DNA of 64,000 nucleotides from Polaribacter haliotis (GCF_014784055.1 NZ_CP061813.1:831501-895500); one strand, 5' to 3'. Shown: positions 52,307-60,580, counted from the first letter of the stretch. Program-made: numbers and translations. Notes: generated by a model not told the origin, from the sequence alone.

Positions 52307-54334
52307 ATGAATTTTTCTTTAAAAAATATCGTAAACTCTTGTTCTTTTCAATTTATATTGAAGAGAAATTTACTATTTCTCATCTTTTCGTTTTTCTGTT
52401 TAAATGCTGGTTTTTCTCAAGAAAATGATTTCCAAAAAATAGAAGCTTTTAGAGATTATAAATCGTATAAAATTTCGGATATCCATCAAGATAATAACAT
52501 TTATATCTGGTTTTCTTCAAATAAAGGCATTTTACAATTCGATGGAGAAAAAATTACGAAATTTAATTCAGAAAATTCAACCACACTTTTATCTAAAAAC
52601 GATAGTCTTTTTATAGGTACAGAAAACGGATTAACCATAAAAACTAAAAAAGGATTCTCTAATTTTGAAGGCAAAGAAATCCACAAAATAATTGAACATA
52701 ATAATCAAGTTTATGTGGGTTCTAACCAAGGAATTCTTCAATTTAAAACAAACTATTTACAACCTTTAAAAACCACGTATAATTTAGATTTTTCAGTTGT
52801 AAATGATATTATTTTCTACAAAAATTTCTTTTACATTGCTACCAATAATGGATTATGGAAATTAGACAAACTCTACAAACCAACAATAATAAAAGAGCTT
52901 AAAAGTGGAACTTTCAATTCGTTTTTAAAAGTAAATTCTTCTCTTTTGGTTGTAGAAAACAACCATGCAATTATTCGTATTTTAAATGAAGAAAATTTCG
53001 TTAAGAAATACACAAAAAACGACATTTCTAACATTTCTAATATTAATGATGAAATTTATGTAAATACTAAAAATAACGGAATTACAATTTTAGATGTTAC
53101 TTCTTTCAACTTTAAAAAAAGCATGAATAAATACAACAGTAATTTAAAAACAAACACTATTTATAAAGTTTTTAAAGATGCTGAAAACAATGTTTTTATT
53201 GCAACAGATAAAGGTGTTTTTATAAAGAAAAATTCAAATTACATTAAAGCTCCTACTCTAATTATTAAAAATGTTTTAATTAATTTTATCTCTATAGATT
53301 CAATAAATAATGAGTATTCAAATAAAACATTATTGTTAGAATCAAACCAGAATAACATTTCTTTTTTATTTAAAAGTATCGCTATTCAGCAAACTAAAAA
53401 TATAGAATATCGTTTTAAAATAAATAAAACATTTTCTCCTTGGAACTCAACAAACAGGGTTGATTTTGCAAACTTAAAATATGGGAATTACGAATTTATT
53501 GTAGAATCGAGATTTAAAAATTCAGATGAAATAAGTCGTAAAACATTCACTTTTAATATTGATAAACCTTTTTACTTGAAAGTTTGGTTTATCATACTTT
53601 CCATTGCTGTTTTCTGTTTTTTATTAGCATTGATTATTGATATTTATATTCGAAAAATCAACAAGAAAAACAAGCAAAAAGTACAGCAATTAAAACTCGA
53701 AAACCATTTATTAAGTTTAGAGCATAAAGCGTTACAATTACAAATGAATCCGCATTTTATTTTTAATGTTTTAAATGGAATAAAAGCGTTAGGAAATGCT
53801 GGAAACACGAAGGAATTGAATAAAACAATATCACAATTTTCTATACTTTTAAGAAGTGTTTTAAACAATTCTCGTTTGGAAGAAATCAGCCTAAAAGATG
53901 AAGTGGAATCGCTTACCAATTACTTAGATCTAGAGCAAAAAATGAGTACTAACACATTTCAATATTATATAGAAACGAAGTTAAATAATATAGATATTGA
54001 AGAAATTCTAATTCCGCCAATGTTGGTGCAACCTTTTGCTGAAAACGCTATTAAACATGGATTTTCAGCAAATAAAGATGGGGTTATAACCATTTGTTTT
54101 GATGTAAAACAACATAATTTAGAGTGTACAATTACCGATAATGGAGTTGGGTTTCATCAATCTAAAAAAATAAATATAGACACTTCTCATAAATCTGTCG
54201 CATTAAAAATAACGAAAGAAAGAATCGAAAATTTATCTAAAAAAGGTGCTTTTTCAATTAAAGAAATAAAAGAAGAAACCCATATTATAGGAACCAAAGT
54301 TTGGTTTAAAATTCCATTAAAAACGGATTATTAA
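52307..54334 (+). CDS. LytS/YehU-type sensor histidine kinase with propeller sensor domain
   Basis: The 675-residue protein has an N-terminal hydrophobic segment (about residues 20-36) and an extracellular part of short propeller repeats (WFSSNKGILQF, VGSNQGILQF, IATNNGLWKL, IATDKGVFIK). A Y_Y_Y-type domain (about 335-420) and one membrane helix (about 425-447) follow. The cytoplasmic kinase has the LytS-type histidine box LQLQMNPHFIFNVLNGIK with His483, and the HATPase part shows FAENAIKHGF and DNGVGF. It would phosphorylate a LytTR regulator, and one is encoded two genes downstream. The metallophosphoesterase gene between them is 6 bases away, so the three form an operon. Confidence 0.9.
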   Translation: MNFSLKNIVNSCSFQFILKRNLLFLIFSFFCLNAGFSQENDFQKIEAFRDYKSYKISDIHQDNNIYIWFSSNKGILQFDGEKITKFNSENSTTLLSKNDSLFIGTENGLTIKTKKGFSNFEGKEIHKIIEHNNQVYVGSNQGILQFKTNYLQPLKTTYNLDFSVVNDIIFYKNFFYIATNNGLWKLDKLYKPTIIKELKSGTFNSFLKVNSSLLVVENNHAIIRILNEENFVKKYTKNDISNISNINDEIYVNTKNNGITILDVTSFNFKKSMNKYNSNLKTNTIYKVFKDAENNVFIATDKGVFIKKNSNYIKAPTLIIKNVLINFISIDSINNEYSNKTLLLESNQNNISFLFKSIAIQQTKNIEYRFKINKTFSPWNSTNRVDFANLKYGNYEFIVESRFKNSDEISRKTFTFNIDKPFYLKVWFIILSIAVFCFLLALIIDIYIRKINKKNKQKVQQLKLENHLLSLEHKALQLQMNPHFIFNVLNGIKALGNAGNTKELNKTISQFSILLRSVLNNSRLEEISLKDEVESLTNYLDLEQKMSTNTFQYYIETKLNNIDIEEILIPPMLVQPFAENAIKHGFSANKDGVITICFDVKQHNLECTITDNGVGFHQSKKINIDTSHKSVALKITKERIENLSKKGAFSIKEIKEETHIIGTKVWFKIPLKTDY

Positions 54335-54340
54335 AACGCT

Positions 54341-55183
54341 ATGAAAAGAAGAAAATTTATTAAAAACACATTTATATCTTCCATTGGAATTGGTGTTGTT
54401 GGTGGTTTGTATTCTTGGCAAATAGAACCTTTTTGGTTAGAATTTGTAAAAGTTAAAATGCCAATTAAAAATTTACCCGAAAATTTAGTTGGTAAAACAT
54501 TGATGCAAATCAGCGATATTCACGTTGGAAATGGTTTTGATTATCAATATATAGTTGAATCTTTTCAAAAAGCACAAGAATTAAAACCCGATTTTGTTGT
54601 GTACACTGGAGATTATGTTTCTTATGAAAATGAAGAGCAATTCACACAGTTAGAAACCGTTTTAAGAAGCGTTGTAAAAGGAAAATTAGGAACTGTTGGA
54701 ATTTTAGGTAATCATGATTATGGGTATAATTGGACTGAACAAAACGTGGCTGATAAAATTACAAATCTTTTAGAGAATGCAGGAGTTTCAGTTTTAAGTA
54801 ATCAGCAAAAAGAAATAAATGGATTGAATATTATTGGTTTAGATGATTTTTGGGGATTGAATTTTGATCCAAAAAAAGTTCTGAATCAAGTTCATAAAAA
54901 TAGGGCAAATGTTGTTTTATGTCATAATCCTGATGTTTGCGACTTAGACGTTTGGAACAATTATAAAGGTTGGATTTTAGCTGGACACACACATGGAGGG
55001 CAAGTAAAACCGCCTTTTATAAATCCGCCAGTTTTACCAGTTAAAAATAAAAAATATACAGCAGGAGAAATCGATTTAAACGATGGGAGAACATTATATA
55101 TTAACAGAGCTTTAGGAAATATTTTACAAGTTCGGTTTAATGTAAGACCAGAAATAACCATTTTTGAATTAGAGAAAAAATAA
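54341..55183 (+). CDS. Membrane-anchored calcineurin-like metallophosphoesterase
   Basis: In this 280-residue protein an RR-containing N-terminus and one membrane segment (about residues 10-26) place the catalytic domain outside the cytoplasm. The metal-binding motifs are complete: QISDIHVGNG, VVYTGDYV, LGNHDYG, VLCHNPD and AGHTHGGQ. It resembles the YkoQ/YaeI group that acts on UDP-diacylglucosamine-like or lipid substrates, but the substrate is not known. It is 6 bases after the kinase and 2 bases before the regulator. Position inside a kinase/regulator pair is unusual and suggests co-regulation by that system. Confidence 0.88.
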   Translation: MKRRKFIKNTFISSIGIGVVGGLYSWQIEPFWLEFVKVKMPIKNLPENLVGKTLMQISDIHVGNGFDYQYIVESFQKAQELKPDFVVYTGDYVSYENEEQFTQLETVLRSVVKGKLGTVGILGNHDYGYNWTEQNVADKITNLLENAGVSVLSNQQKEINGLNIIGLDDFWGLNFDPKKVLNQVHKNRANVVLCHNPDVCDLDVWNNYKGWILAGHTHGGQVKPPFINPPVLPVKNKKYTAGEIDLNDGRTLYINRALGNILQVRFNVRPEITIFELEKK

Positions 55184-55185
55184 AT

Positions 55186-55932
55186 ATGAAATCGTACACT
55201 GCAATCATAGTCGAAGACAACCCATTAGCATTAAAAATGCTAACAAGCGATATTTCTAACAATCATTCAGAAATTGAAATCATTGGAACTGCAACTTCAG
55301 TAGTAGAAGCTTCCAAACTAATTCGAAAAAATACACCAGACATTTTGTTCTTAGATATTATGTTAGGTGATGGCACTGGGTTCGATGTTTTGGAGATTTT
55401 ACCAGATTTACATTCGAAAATTATATTCGTTACTGCAAGTGATGCTCATGCCATCAAAGCCTTTAAGTTTTCTGCGATTGATTATATTTTAAAACCATAT
55501 TCAGATTCCGATTTAGAAACAGCTATCAAGAAAGCCAAAGTTCAAATACTACCAGAAAAAGCACAATTAGAAGTGTTACAACAAACTGTAACTTCACCAA
55601 ACAACAAACCAGAAAAGATTTCCTTACACACTTCCGATAAAATTATTGTTGTTAATATTAGTGCTATTATTCGTTGTAAATCCGAAAATAACTACACAAC
55701 TTTTCATTTTAATGATGGTTCTAAAATTTTAGTTTCTAAAACATTAAAATATTATGCAGATATGTTGAAGGAAGTCGGTTTTTTAAGAGTGCACCAAAGT
55801 CATTTAATAAATTCAAAATATATTAAAGAGTTTATAAAGTCAGATGGAGGTTACCTTTTATTAACCGATAAATCGAATGTACCTGTTTCAATTAGAAAAA
55901 GAGCAGAGGTTTTAGAATATTTTAAACAATAA
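55186..55932 (+). CDS. LytTR-family response regulator
   Basis: The 248-residue protein has an N-terminal receiver (about 1-120) with acidic residues EDN near residue 10, phospho-acceptor Asp57 in LFLDIMLG, TAS near 88 and Lys in LKPYSD. The C-terminal LytTR DNA-binding domain (about 145-245) contains LHTSDKIIVVNISAIIRCKSENNYTTFHF and the HQSHLINSKYI motif. It is the natural partner of the LytS-type kinase in the same operon. Target promoters cannot be identified from this window. Confidence 0.93.
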   Translation: MKSYTAIIVEDNPLALKMLTSDISNNHSEIEIIGTATSVVEASKLIRKNTPDILFLDIMLGDGTGFDVLEILPDLHSKIIFVTASDAHAIKAFKFSAIDYILKPYSDSDLETAIKKAKVQILPEKAQLEVLQQTVTSPNNKPEKISLHTSDKIIVVNISAIIRCKSENNYTTFHFNDGSKILVSKTLKYYADMLKEVGFLRVHQSHLINSKYIKEFIKSDGGYLLLTDKSNVPVSIRKRAEVLEYFKQ

Positions 55933-56443
55933 AAACCTTCATATTACACTCAATTTTACACTTCGTATTATATCTAAACATTTTTAAAAGTTAATATTTT
56001 TTCTCTATAGAAAACTTTTTTTAATATTATTTTGGTGTAATTAATTATTTTTTTAAACGATAATAATTACCCAAAATTGATATAAAACAATTCAATTAAA
56101 GTAATTTTTAAGTTTTTATTGTCCTTCTTTTTTGTGAAATTTTCGAATAAATATTTGAAATAAATTTAACAATCATGAATGATTTATCACATATATTTAA
56201 ATTAATTTTAGTTAAAAAAACAAATAAAATCATTAATTGTAGATTTTTAATCCTTATTTGTAGTATGAAATTATAAAGAATTTAAAAAATATATTATTTT
56301 TAAATTAAAACACTTTAATTCAAATAATTAAAAACTATTACATAAACTTTAACTTTAATTATTTTATTTTAAAAAACGGAATTATTCTTACTTAAAATCA
56401 TAAAAAATATTAAAATATATCATTATATGTGGTTTTTTTAATT
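55933..56443. other. Very AT-rich gap of about 510 bases
   Basis: No credible gene is seen. The region is extremely AT-rich even for this genome, with long T and A runs. Only a 33-codon frame (ATG at 56175) is noticeable, and it lacks codon bias or a good end. The right end carries the promoter of the following HTH gene. Such DNA can be a binding region for nucleoid proteins or a remnant of an insertion. Confidence 0.5.
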
Positions 56444-56451
56444 TACATTTG
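56444..56451 (+). promoter_or_regulatory. Predicted -7 box for the Cro/CI-type HTH gene
   Basis: TACATTTG is a perfect TAnnTTTG match, 24 bases before the GTG start. The following GGAATCCCCC is GC-rich against a long AT-rich stretch, which makes the box stand out. Confidence 0.55.
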
Positions 56452-56475
56452 GAATCCCCCTAGCAAAAAAAAAAA

Positions 56476-56841
56476 GTGAAAAGTGAAGATAAAAAAAGGA
56501 CAGAAAGAATCGTTAAGGTTTTTAAAGATACTGGATTAAACCAAAAACAGTTTTCAGAACTCATAGGAGTTTCTCAACAGTTGGTAAGTGCGGTTTTAAA
56601 TCATTCAAAAAAACCTAATGAAACAATCTTGCTTGGAATTATCGATAACATAAATAAAATAGATCCAATTTGGTTATTTAAAGGAATTGGAAAGAATAAA
56701 AAAAACTATATGTCTTTGGATGAAAATCGATCCCCTATAGATTATCATGTTAAAAATATAGTTAGAAATCAATTTAAAGAAATATCAATTGATATTTTGG
56801 AAAAATTGTCAAGTATTGAAGAGTATGTGAAAAAAAATTAA
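56476..56841 (+). CDS. Small Cro/CI-type HTH transcriptional regulator
   Basis: The 121-residue protein starts at GTG. Residues about 8-62 form an HTH_3 domain: RIVKVFKDTGLNQKQFSELIGVSQQLVSAVLNHSKKPNE is the helix-turn-helix region. The C-terminal 55 residues are charged and helical and end KKN, possibly a dimerisation tail. Regulators of this size occur in prophage and toxin-antitoxin loci, but no partner gene is found within 300 bases on either side. It stands alone between an AT-rich gap and a pair of terminators. Confidence 0.8.
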   Translation: MKSEDKKRTERIVKVFKDTGLNQKQFSELIGVSQQLVSAVLNHSKKPNETILLGIIDNINKIDPIWLFKGIGKNKKNYMSLDENRSPIDYHVKNIVRNQFKEISIDILEKLSSIEEYVKKN

Positions 56842-56872
56842 TTAACTATCCCTATAAGGTTAATTGTACTTA

Positions 56873-56906
56873 AAAAGGTTTATTGTTCCCTAGCAATAAA
56901 CCTTTT
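56873..56906 (+). terminator. First hairpin after the HTH gene
   Basis: AAAAGGTTTATTG pairs with CAATAAACCTTTT around the loop TTCCCTAG, a 13-bp stem, 31 bases after the stop codon. The T-run after it is short. Confidence 0.7.
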
Positions 56907-56957
56907 AAAAAGTTAACTCAACGCTTAATTACTTGCTCTAACCCTAATTAGAGTGTT

Positions 56958-56993
56958 AAAAAAAAGCCTTCATTTATTGAAGGCTTTTTTTTT
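56958..56993 (+). terminator. Second terminator after the HTH gene
   Basis: The A-run plus GCCTTCA pairs with TGAAGGC plus T-run, loop TTTAT, followed by nine T. This is the stronger of the two hairpins after the HTH gene. Confidence 0.85.
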
Positions 56994-57020
56994 GTAAATT
57001 TCTTAAGAAGAATAACAAAA

Positions 57021-57048
57021 AAATCCTTCTCAAAATTGAGAAGGATTT
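57021..57048 (-). terminator. Terminator of the tRNA-His gene
   Basis: AAATCCTTCTCAA and TTGAGAAGGATTT form a 13-bp stem. Read on the minus strand it follows the tRNA by a few bases and is followed by a T-run, so it ends the tRNA transcript. Confidence 0.8.
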
Positions 57049-57055
57049 CATTTTG

Positions 57056-57130
57056 GGTGGAAGACGGGACTCGAACCCGCGACACTCGGTACCACAAACC
57101 GATACTCTAACCAACTGAGCTACAACCACC
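57056..57130 (-). tRNA. tRNA-His (anticodon GTG)
   Basis: On the minus strand the gene begins GGTGGTTGTAGCTCAG and shows D arm, anticodon arm TCGGT-TTGTGGT-ACCGA with anticodon GTG, T arm GCGGG-TTCGAGT-CCCGT, and ends CTTCCACC. The encoded extra 5' G opposite the terminal C is the identity element of tRNA-His. CCA is not encoded. In the acceptor stem positions 5-68 and 6-67 are both T opposite T, so only five of seven pairs are standard. Confidence 0.93.
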
Positions 57131-57145
57131 ATATAATTGCGGGTG

Positions 57146-57153
57146 CAAATATA
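57146..57153 (-). promoter_or_regulatory. Predicted -7 box for tRNA-His
   Basis: The minus-strand sequence is TATATTTG, a perfect TAnnTTTG match. A TTG at 57177-57175 lies 21 bases upstream and may be the -33 element. Confidence 0.55.
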
Positions 57154-57178
57154 AATATTTTTTCTATTCTAAAACAAT

Positions 57179-57217
57179 AAAAAATAATGTTTTTTTTATG
57201 AAAAAACATTATTTTTT
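57179..57217 (-). terminator. AT-rich hairpin after bshB1
   Basis: AAAAAATAATGTTTTTT and AAAAAACATTATTTTTT form a perfect 17-bp stem. On the minus strand it lies 69 bases after the bshB1 stop. A second small stem CTCGAT/ATCGAG is at 57257-57272. Confidence 0.65.
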
Positions 57218-57285
57218 GGATTCCTTCTTTTACGGGAAAGACAGTTTATCTGAAACCTCGATTAACATCGAGAAGCGTATTCTTA

Positions 57286-58002
57286 TTAAATTAATTTATC
57301 TAAATTTTCTACAGCTACGTAACGTTCTGTGGTAAAACCTTCTGCGAACTCCACTCCTATTAATCTTCCTAAATCTCTTGCGCGATAATTAATACTATCA
57401 ATAAAATTTTTACTGGTAATTGGTGTTTCTGGTTCGTTACTATTTGGATCGTAAAATTGTGTTTTATATGCTAAGACAGAGGCTGTTTTTTTATCAATAA
57501 AACCAGTTACATCAATTACAAAATCAGGTTCTAGGTTTTTCCATTGGATATAATGATACACTTGTTTTGGTCGCCATTTTTCTTGTGGTTTCTCTTCTAC
57601 TTCCGTTTCGATTTTCATTAATCCGCTTAAAAAACAAGCGTCAGAAACTAATTTACTTCCTTTTGAGTGATCTATGTGCCTGTCGTCAATTGCATTACAC
57701 AACACAATTTCTGGCTGATATTTACGAATCATTTTTATGATTTCTAATTGATGTTCTTTATCATTTGTGAAAAAACCGTCTGCAAAAGCTAAATTTTCAC
57801 GCACTGAAACACCTAATATTTTTGCCGAATCTTGTGCCTCCACATCACGAATTTCAGCAGAACCACGAGTTCCTAATTCTCCCCTTGTTAAATCTACAAT
57901 TCCCACTTTTTTCCCTAAGGAAATTTCTTTGGCAATTGTTGCTCCACAACCTAATTCTACATCATCTGGATGAGCACCAAAAGCTAATATATCTAATTTC
58001 AT
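57286..58002 (-). CDS. bshB1: Bacillithiol biosynthesis deacetylase BshB1
   Basis: The 238-residue protein is a PIG-L/LmbE-type zinc deacetylase with the AHPDDVELGCG motif (about residues 10-20), TRGELGTRG and DRHIDHSKG with the zinc-binding His residues. The length and these blocks match BshB1. It removes the acetyl group from GlcNAc-malate to give GlcN-malate, the middle step of bacillithiol synthesis. Bacteroidota use bacillithiol, so this fits. The bshA and bshC genes are not in the window. The gap to the next gene carries repeats. Confidence 0.92.
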   Translation of the reverse strand: MKLDILAFGAHPDDVELGCGATIAKEISLGKKVGIVDLTRGELGTRGSAEIRDVEAQDSAKILGVSVRENLAFADGFFTNDKEHQLEIIKMIRKYQPEIVLCNAIDDRHIDHSKGSKLVSDACFLSGLMKIETEVEEKPQEKWRPKQVYHYIQWKNLEPDFVIDVTGFIDKKTASVLAYKTQFYDPNSNEPETPITSKNFIDSINYRARDLGRLIGVEFAEGFTTERYVAVENLDKLI

Positions 58003-58010
58003 ATTTTAAT

Positions 58011-58097
58011 GTGTAATCGTGTAATTGTTTAAATGTGTAATTGTATTACTGTAACTTTCAGCTGCTACTGCTACTGAAAACTGCGACTGCCTACTGA
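58011..58097 (-). repeat. Two short repeat blocks: GTGTAAT copies and a CAGT-hexamer array
   Basis: GTGTAAT(C/T)G occurs three times in 58011-58043 on the plus strand. On the minus strand 58097-58061 reads as an imperfect CAGTNN array: CAGTAG, GCAGTCG, CAGTTTT, CAGTAG, CAGTAG, CAG. The array begins inside the last Gln codon and stop codon (CAG TAG) of the trans-sulfuration gene. Its composition resembles the TCTCAG array at 21956. Confidence 0.75.
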
Positions 58098-59245
58098 AGA
58101 CTAATCAAAGCCTGTTCAATATCATTTATTAAATCTTCCACTTCTTCAATTCCGACAGAAAAACGGATTAAACCGTCTTTAATTCCTCTTTCTAAGCGCT
58201 CTTCTTCGCTTAATAAAGCGTGTGTAGTTTGTGCTGGACTAACTGTTGTACTTTCCAAACCTGCCAAACTCATAGACGGTTTTATCAGCTGTAAATTACG
58301 CTGAAATTCCATGGCATCAATATTTTCTTTTAATTCGAAAGATAACATGGCTCCAAAACCCTTCATTTGTTTTTTCGCTAATTCGTGTTGTGGATGACTT
58401 TTTAAACCTGGATAATAAACTCGGTCCATATTTGGGTTCCCTTCCAAATACTCAGCCATTTTTTGTGCGTTTTTAGTTTGTTCTTTTACACGAAGATTCA
58501 ATGTTTTTAAACTTCTTTCTAACAACCAAACTGTTTGATCACTTAAATTTCCACCAAAATTAATAGCCGTTTTCCAAATTTGCGCAATATGTTCTTTCGA
58601 ACCTGCAATTGCACCTGCAGAAATATCTGAATGACCTCCCATGTATTTTGTGGCAGAATGCAACATGATATCAATACCAAAATCTACAGGATTCTGATTT
58701 ATGGGAGAAGCAAACGTATTATCAATCATTGTTAGGCAATTATTTGCTTTTGCTAATTTAGCAATAGCCCCTAAATCTGTAATTCCTAAAAGTGGATTCG
58801 AAGGTGTTTCAATATATAAAATCTTTGTATTTTCTTTTAAAAGTGATTTAAAATCTTCAGCTTTATCAGATTCTGTGAATGAATATTCGATTCCGTATTT
58901 ATCGAACTCAGAAACAATTAAATTAAATGTTCCTCCATAAATTACTTGTTGAATAATTACATGATCGCCCGTTTTTAAAAAGGCAAACATTGCTGCAGAA
59001 ATTGCTGCCATTCCAGAACTAAAGATCAAACCATCTTCTGTTTTTTCTAAAGCGGCTATCTTTTTACACAACATTTCTTGGTTTGGTGTATTAAAATAAC
59101 GTGGATATCTTTTTACATCAACACCATCAAAAGCATACGAAGTTGACATATAAATTGGCGAAACTGCGCCTTTATGTTCGTTATCTTTTACTTCACCAAC
59201 GTGAACGCAAGTTGTGTTTATTCCTAGTTGTTTATCATTTCTCAT
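58091..59245 (-). CDS. Cys/Met metabolism PLP enzyme (cystathionine gamma-synthase or gamma-lyase type)
   Basis: The 384-residue protein has the family fold of MetB/MetC/MetY enzymes, with GLIFSSGMAAISAAMFAF, DNTFASPINQNP, and the lysine block HSATKYMGGHSDISAGAI with Lys200 binding PLP. The SLAGLESTTVSPAQTTHALL segment near the end is typical for gamma-family members. Sequence does not separate gamma-synthase, gamma-lyase or O-succinylhomoserine sulfhydrylase roles reliably. It is transcribed away from the DUF2520-like gene. Its last codons begin a hexamer repeat. Confidence 0.88.
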   Translation of the reverse strand: MRNDKQLGINTTCVHVGEVKDNEHKGAVSPIYMSTSYAFDGVDVKRYPRYFNTPNQEMLCKKIAALEKTEDGLIFSSGMAAISAAMFAFLKTGDHVIIQQVIYGGTFNLIVSEFDKYGIEYSFTESDKAEDFKSLLKENTKILYIETPSNPLLGITDLGAIAKLAKANNCLTMIDNTFASPINQNPVDFGIDIMLHSATKYMGGHSDISAGAIAGSKEHIAQIWKTAINFGGNLSDQTVWLLERSLKTLNLRVKEQTKNAQKMAEYLEGNPNMDRVYYPGLKSHPQHELAKKQMKGFGAMLSFELKENIDAMEFQRNLQLIKPSMSLAGLESTTVSPAQTTHALLSEEERLERGIKDGLIRFSVGIEEVEDLINDIEQALISLQ

Positions 59246-59319
59246 TTAAAAAATTTTACTTCTGCTAAAATACCAAATCCAATTCTAAATTTCTATAATT
59301 TTTGAATATCTTCGCTTAT

Positions 59320-60015
59320 ATGATTTCAGTCGTAATTGTTGGTAATGGAAATGTCGCAACGCATTTAGTAAACGCTTTTTCTAAAGTGGATGCAATAAAA
59401 GCGACTCAAATAAATTCTAGAGATTTATCAAATATTCCAAAAGCGGACCTTACTATTATTGCAGTTTCTGATGATGCAATTGCTGAAGTTTCTTCAAAAA
59501 TTGAAAACTCTTTTGTGGTGCATACTTCTGGAAGTTTTTCTATAGAGAATTTAAAAAACACATCTAATAAGGGAGTTTTTTACATGTTACAGACTTTTTC
59601 AAAAGATAAAAAAGTCAATTTTGCTGAAATTCCATTTTGTTTGGAAACTGAAAATGGGAGTGATTATAAATTGCTTGAAACCGTAGCAAAATCAATTGGA
59701 AAAAAAATATATAACGTAAATTCCGAACAAAGAAAAGCCTTGCATGTTGCAGCTGTTTTTGTAAATAATTTTACAAACCAAATGTATAAAATCGGGAATG
59801 ATATTTGTGATGAACACAAAGTTCCTTTTGAAATCTTACAACCTTTAATTCAGGAAACAGCACTAAAAATTGAGACTTTATCTCCTAAAAAAGCACAAAC
59901 AGGCCCTGCAATTAGAAACGATAAAAAGACAATAAAAAATCACTTAGAATTGCTACATAAAGAACAACAAAAAATATATAAATTGATAACAAAATCAATC
60001 CAAAATGGAAATTAG
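59320..60015 (+). CDS. Rossmann/DUF2520-like NAD(P)-binding protein
   Basis: Starting from the ATG at 59320 the product is 231 residues and begins ISVVIVGNGNVATHLVNAF, a Rossmann glycine motif. A TTG at 59302 would add six residues and is less likely. The second part (VVHTSGSFSIENL, FVNNFTNQMYKIGNDI, PLIQETALKI, KKAQTGPAIRNDKKTI) is the C-terminal helical region of DUF2520 proteins. These resemble ketopantoate or 6-phosphogluconate dehydrogenase-like folds but have no assigned reaction. It overlaps the KdsC-like gene by 11 bases. Confidence 0.83.
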   Translation: MISVVIVGNGNVATHLVNAFSKVDAIKATQINSRDLSNIPKADLTIIAVSDDAIAEVSSKIENSFVVHTSGSFSIENLKNTSNKGVFYMLQTFSKDKKVNFAEIPFCLETENGSDYKLLETVAKSIGKKIYNVNSEQRKALHVAAVFVNNFTNQMYKIGNDICDEHKVPFEILQPLIQETALKIETLSPKKAQTGPAIRNDKKTIKNHLELLHKEQQKIYKLITKSIQNGN

Positions 60016-60532
60016 CTATAAACAATTATTACCTAAAATAAACACTTTAATTTTTGATGTTGATGGTGTTTTAACAAACGGAATGGTAACCATTATGCCA
60101 GATGGAGAATTGGTAAGACATATGAATATTAAAGATGGCTATGCTTTAAAAACAGCTGTTGATAAAGGTTTTAACGTGTGTATTATTTCTGGCGGAAGAA
60201 ATGAAGGCGTAAGAACTCGCTTGGCAAACTTAGGAATTAAAGATATTTTTTTAGGTGCTCATGATAAAATTAAACAATACAATCAACTGGTAGAAAAGTA
60301 TAATTTACAACCAGAAAATGTACTATATATGGGAGATGATATTCCAGATTTTCCAGTAATGAAATTAGTAGGAATGCCTTGTTGCCCAAATGATGCTGCA
60401 CCAGAAATTCAGCAAGTTTCTAAATATATTTCTTACAAAAAAGGTGGTGAAGGTTGTGTTAGAGATGTTATCGAACAAATTCTTAGAGTACAAGGAAAAT
60501 GGGAGAATAATTTTAACGCAAAATACGATTAA
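60005..60532 (+). CDS. HAD-family phosphatase, KdsC-like
   Basis: The 175-residue protein has HAD motif I DVDGVLTNG (Asp18 and Asp20), ISGGRNEGVRTR (motif II region), AHDKIKQY with Lys (motif III) and MGDDIPDF (motif IV), plus CPNDAAPEIQ. This pattern is the C0-type KdsC/NeuB-linked phosphatase group. KdsC removes phosphate from 3-deoxy-D-manno-octulosonate 8-phosphate in lipopolysaccharide core synthesis. KdsA or KdsD genes are not here, so a related sugar-acid phosphatase is possible. It overlaps the DUF2520-like gene by 11 bases. Confidence 0.88.
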   Translation: MEISYKQLLPKINTLIFDVDGVLTNGMVTIMPDGELVRHMNIKDGYALKTAVDKGFNVCIISGGRNEGVRTRLANLGIKDIFLGAHDKIKQYNQLVEKYNLQPENVLYMGDDIPDFPVMKLVGMPCCPNDAAPEIQQVSKYISYKKGGEGCVRDVIEQILRVQGKWENNFNAKYD

Positions 60533-60552
60533 AGTTTTTTCCTTATTTTTGA

Positions 60553-60560
60553 TACTTTTG
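60553..60560 (+). promoter_or_regulatory. Predicted -7 box for the DUF2147 gene
   Basis: TACTTTTG is a perfect TAnnTTTG match 20 bases before the ATG. A second match, TATTTTTG, lies 9 bases further upstream (60544-60551). Confidence 0.55.
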
Positions 60561-60580
60561 GAAATAAAAATACGATAACT

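Noticed and set aside
56175..56276. A 33-codon frame in the AT-rich gap before the HTH gene
   Set aside because: There is no promoter box or terminator close to it, its composition equals the surrounding DNA, and nothing suggests translation.
56476..56841. HTH gene considered as the antitoxin of a toxin-antitoxin pair
   Set aside because: No toxin-like frame lies within 300 bases on either side and it has its own promoter and terminators.
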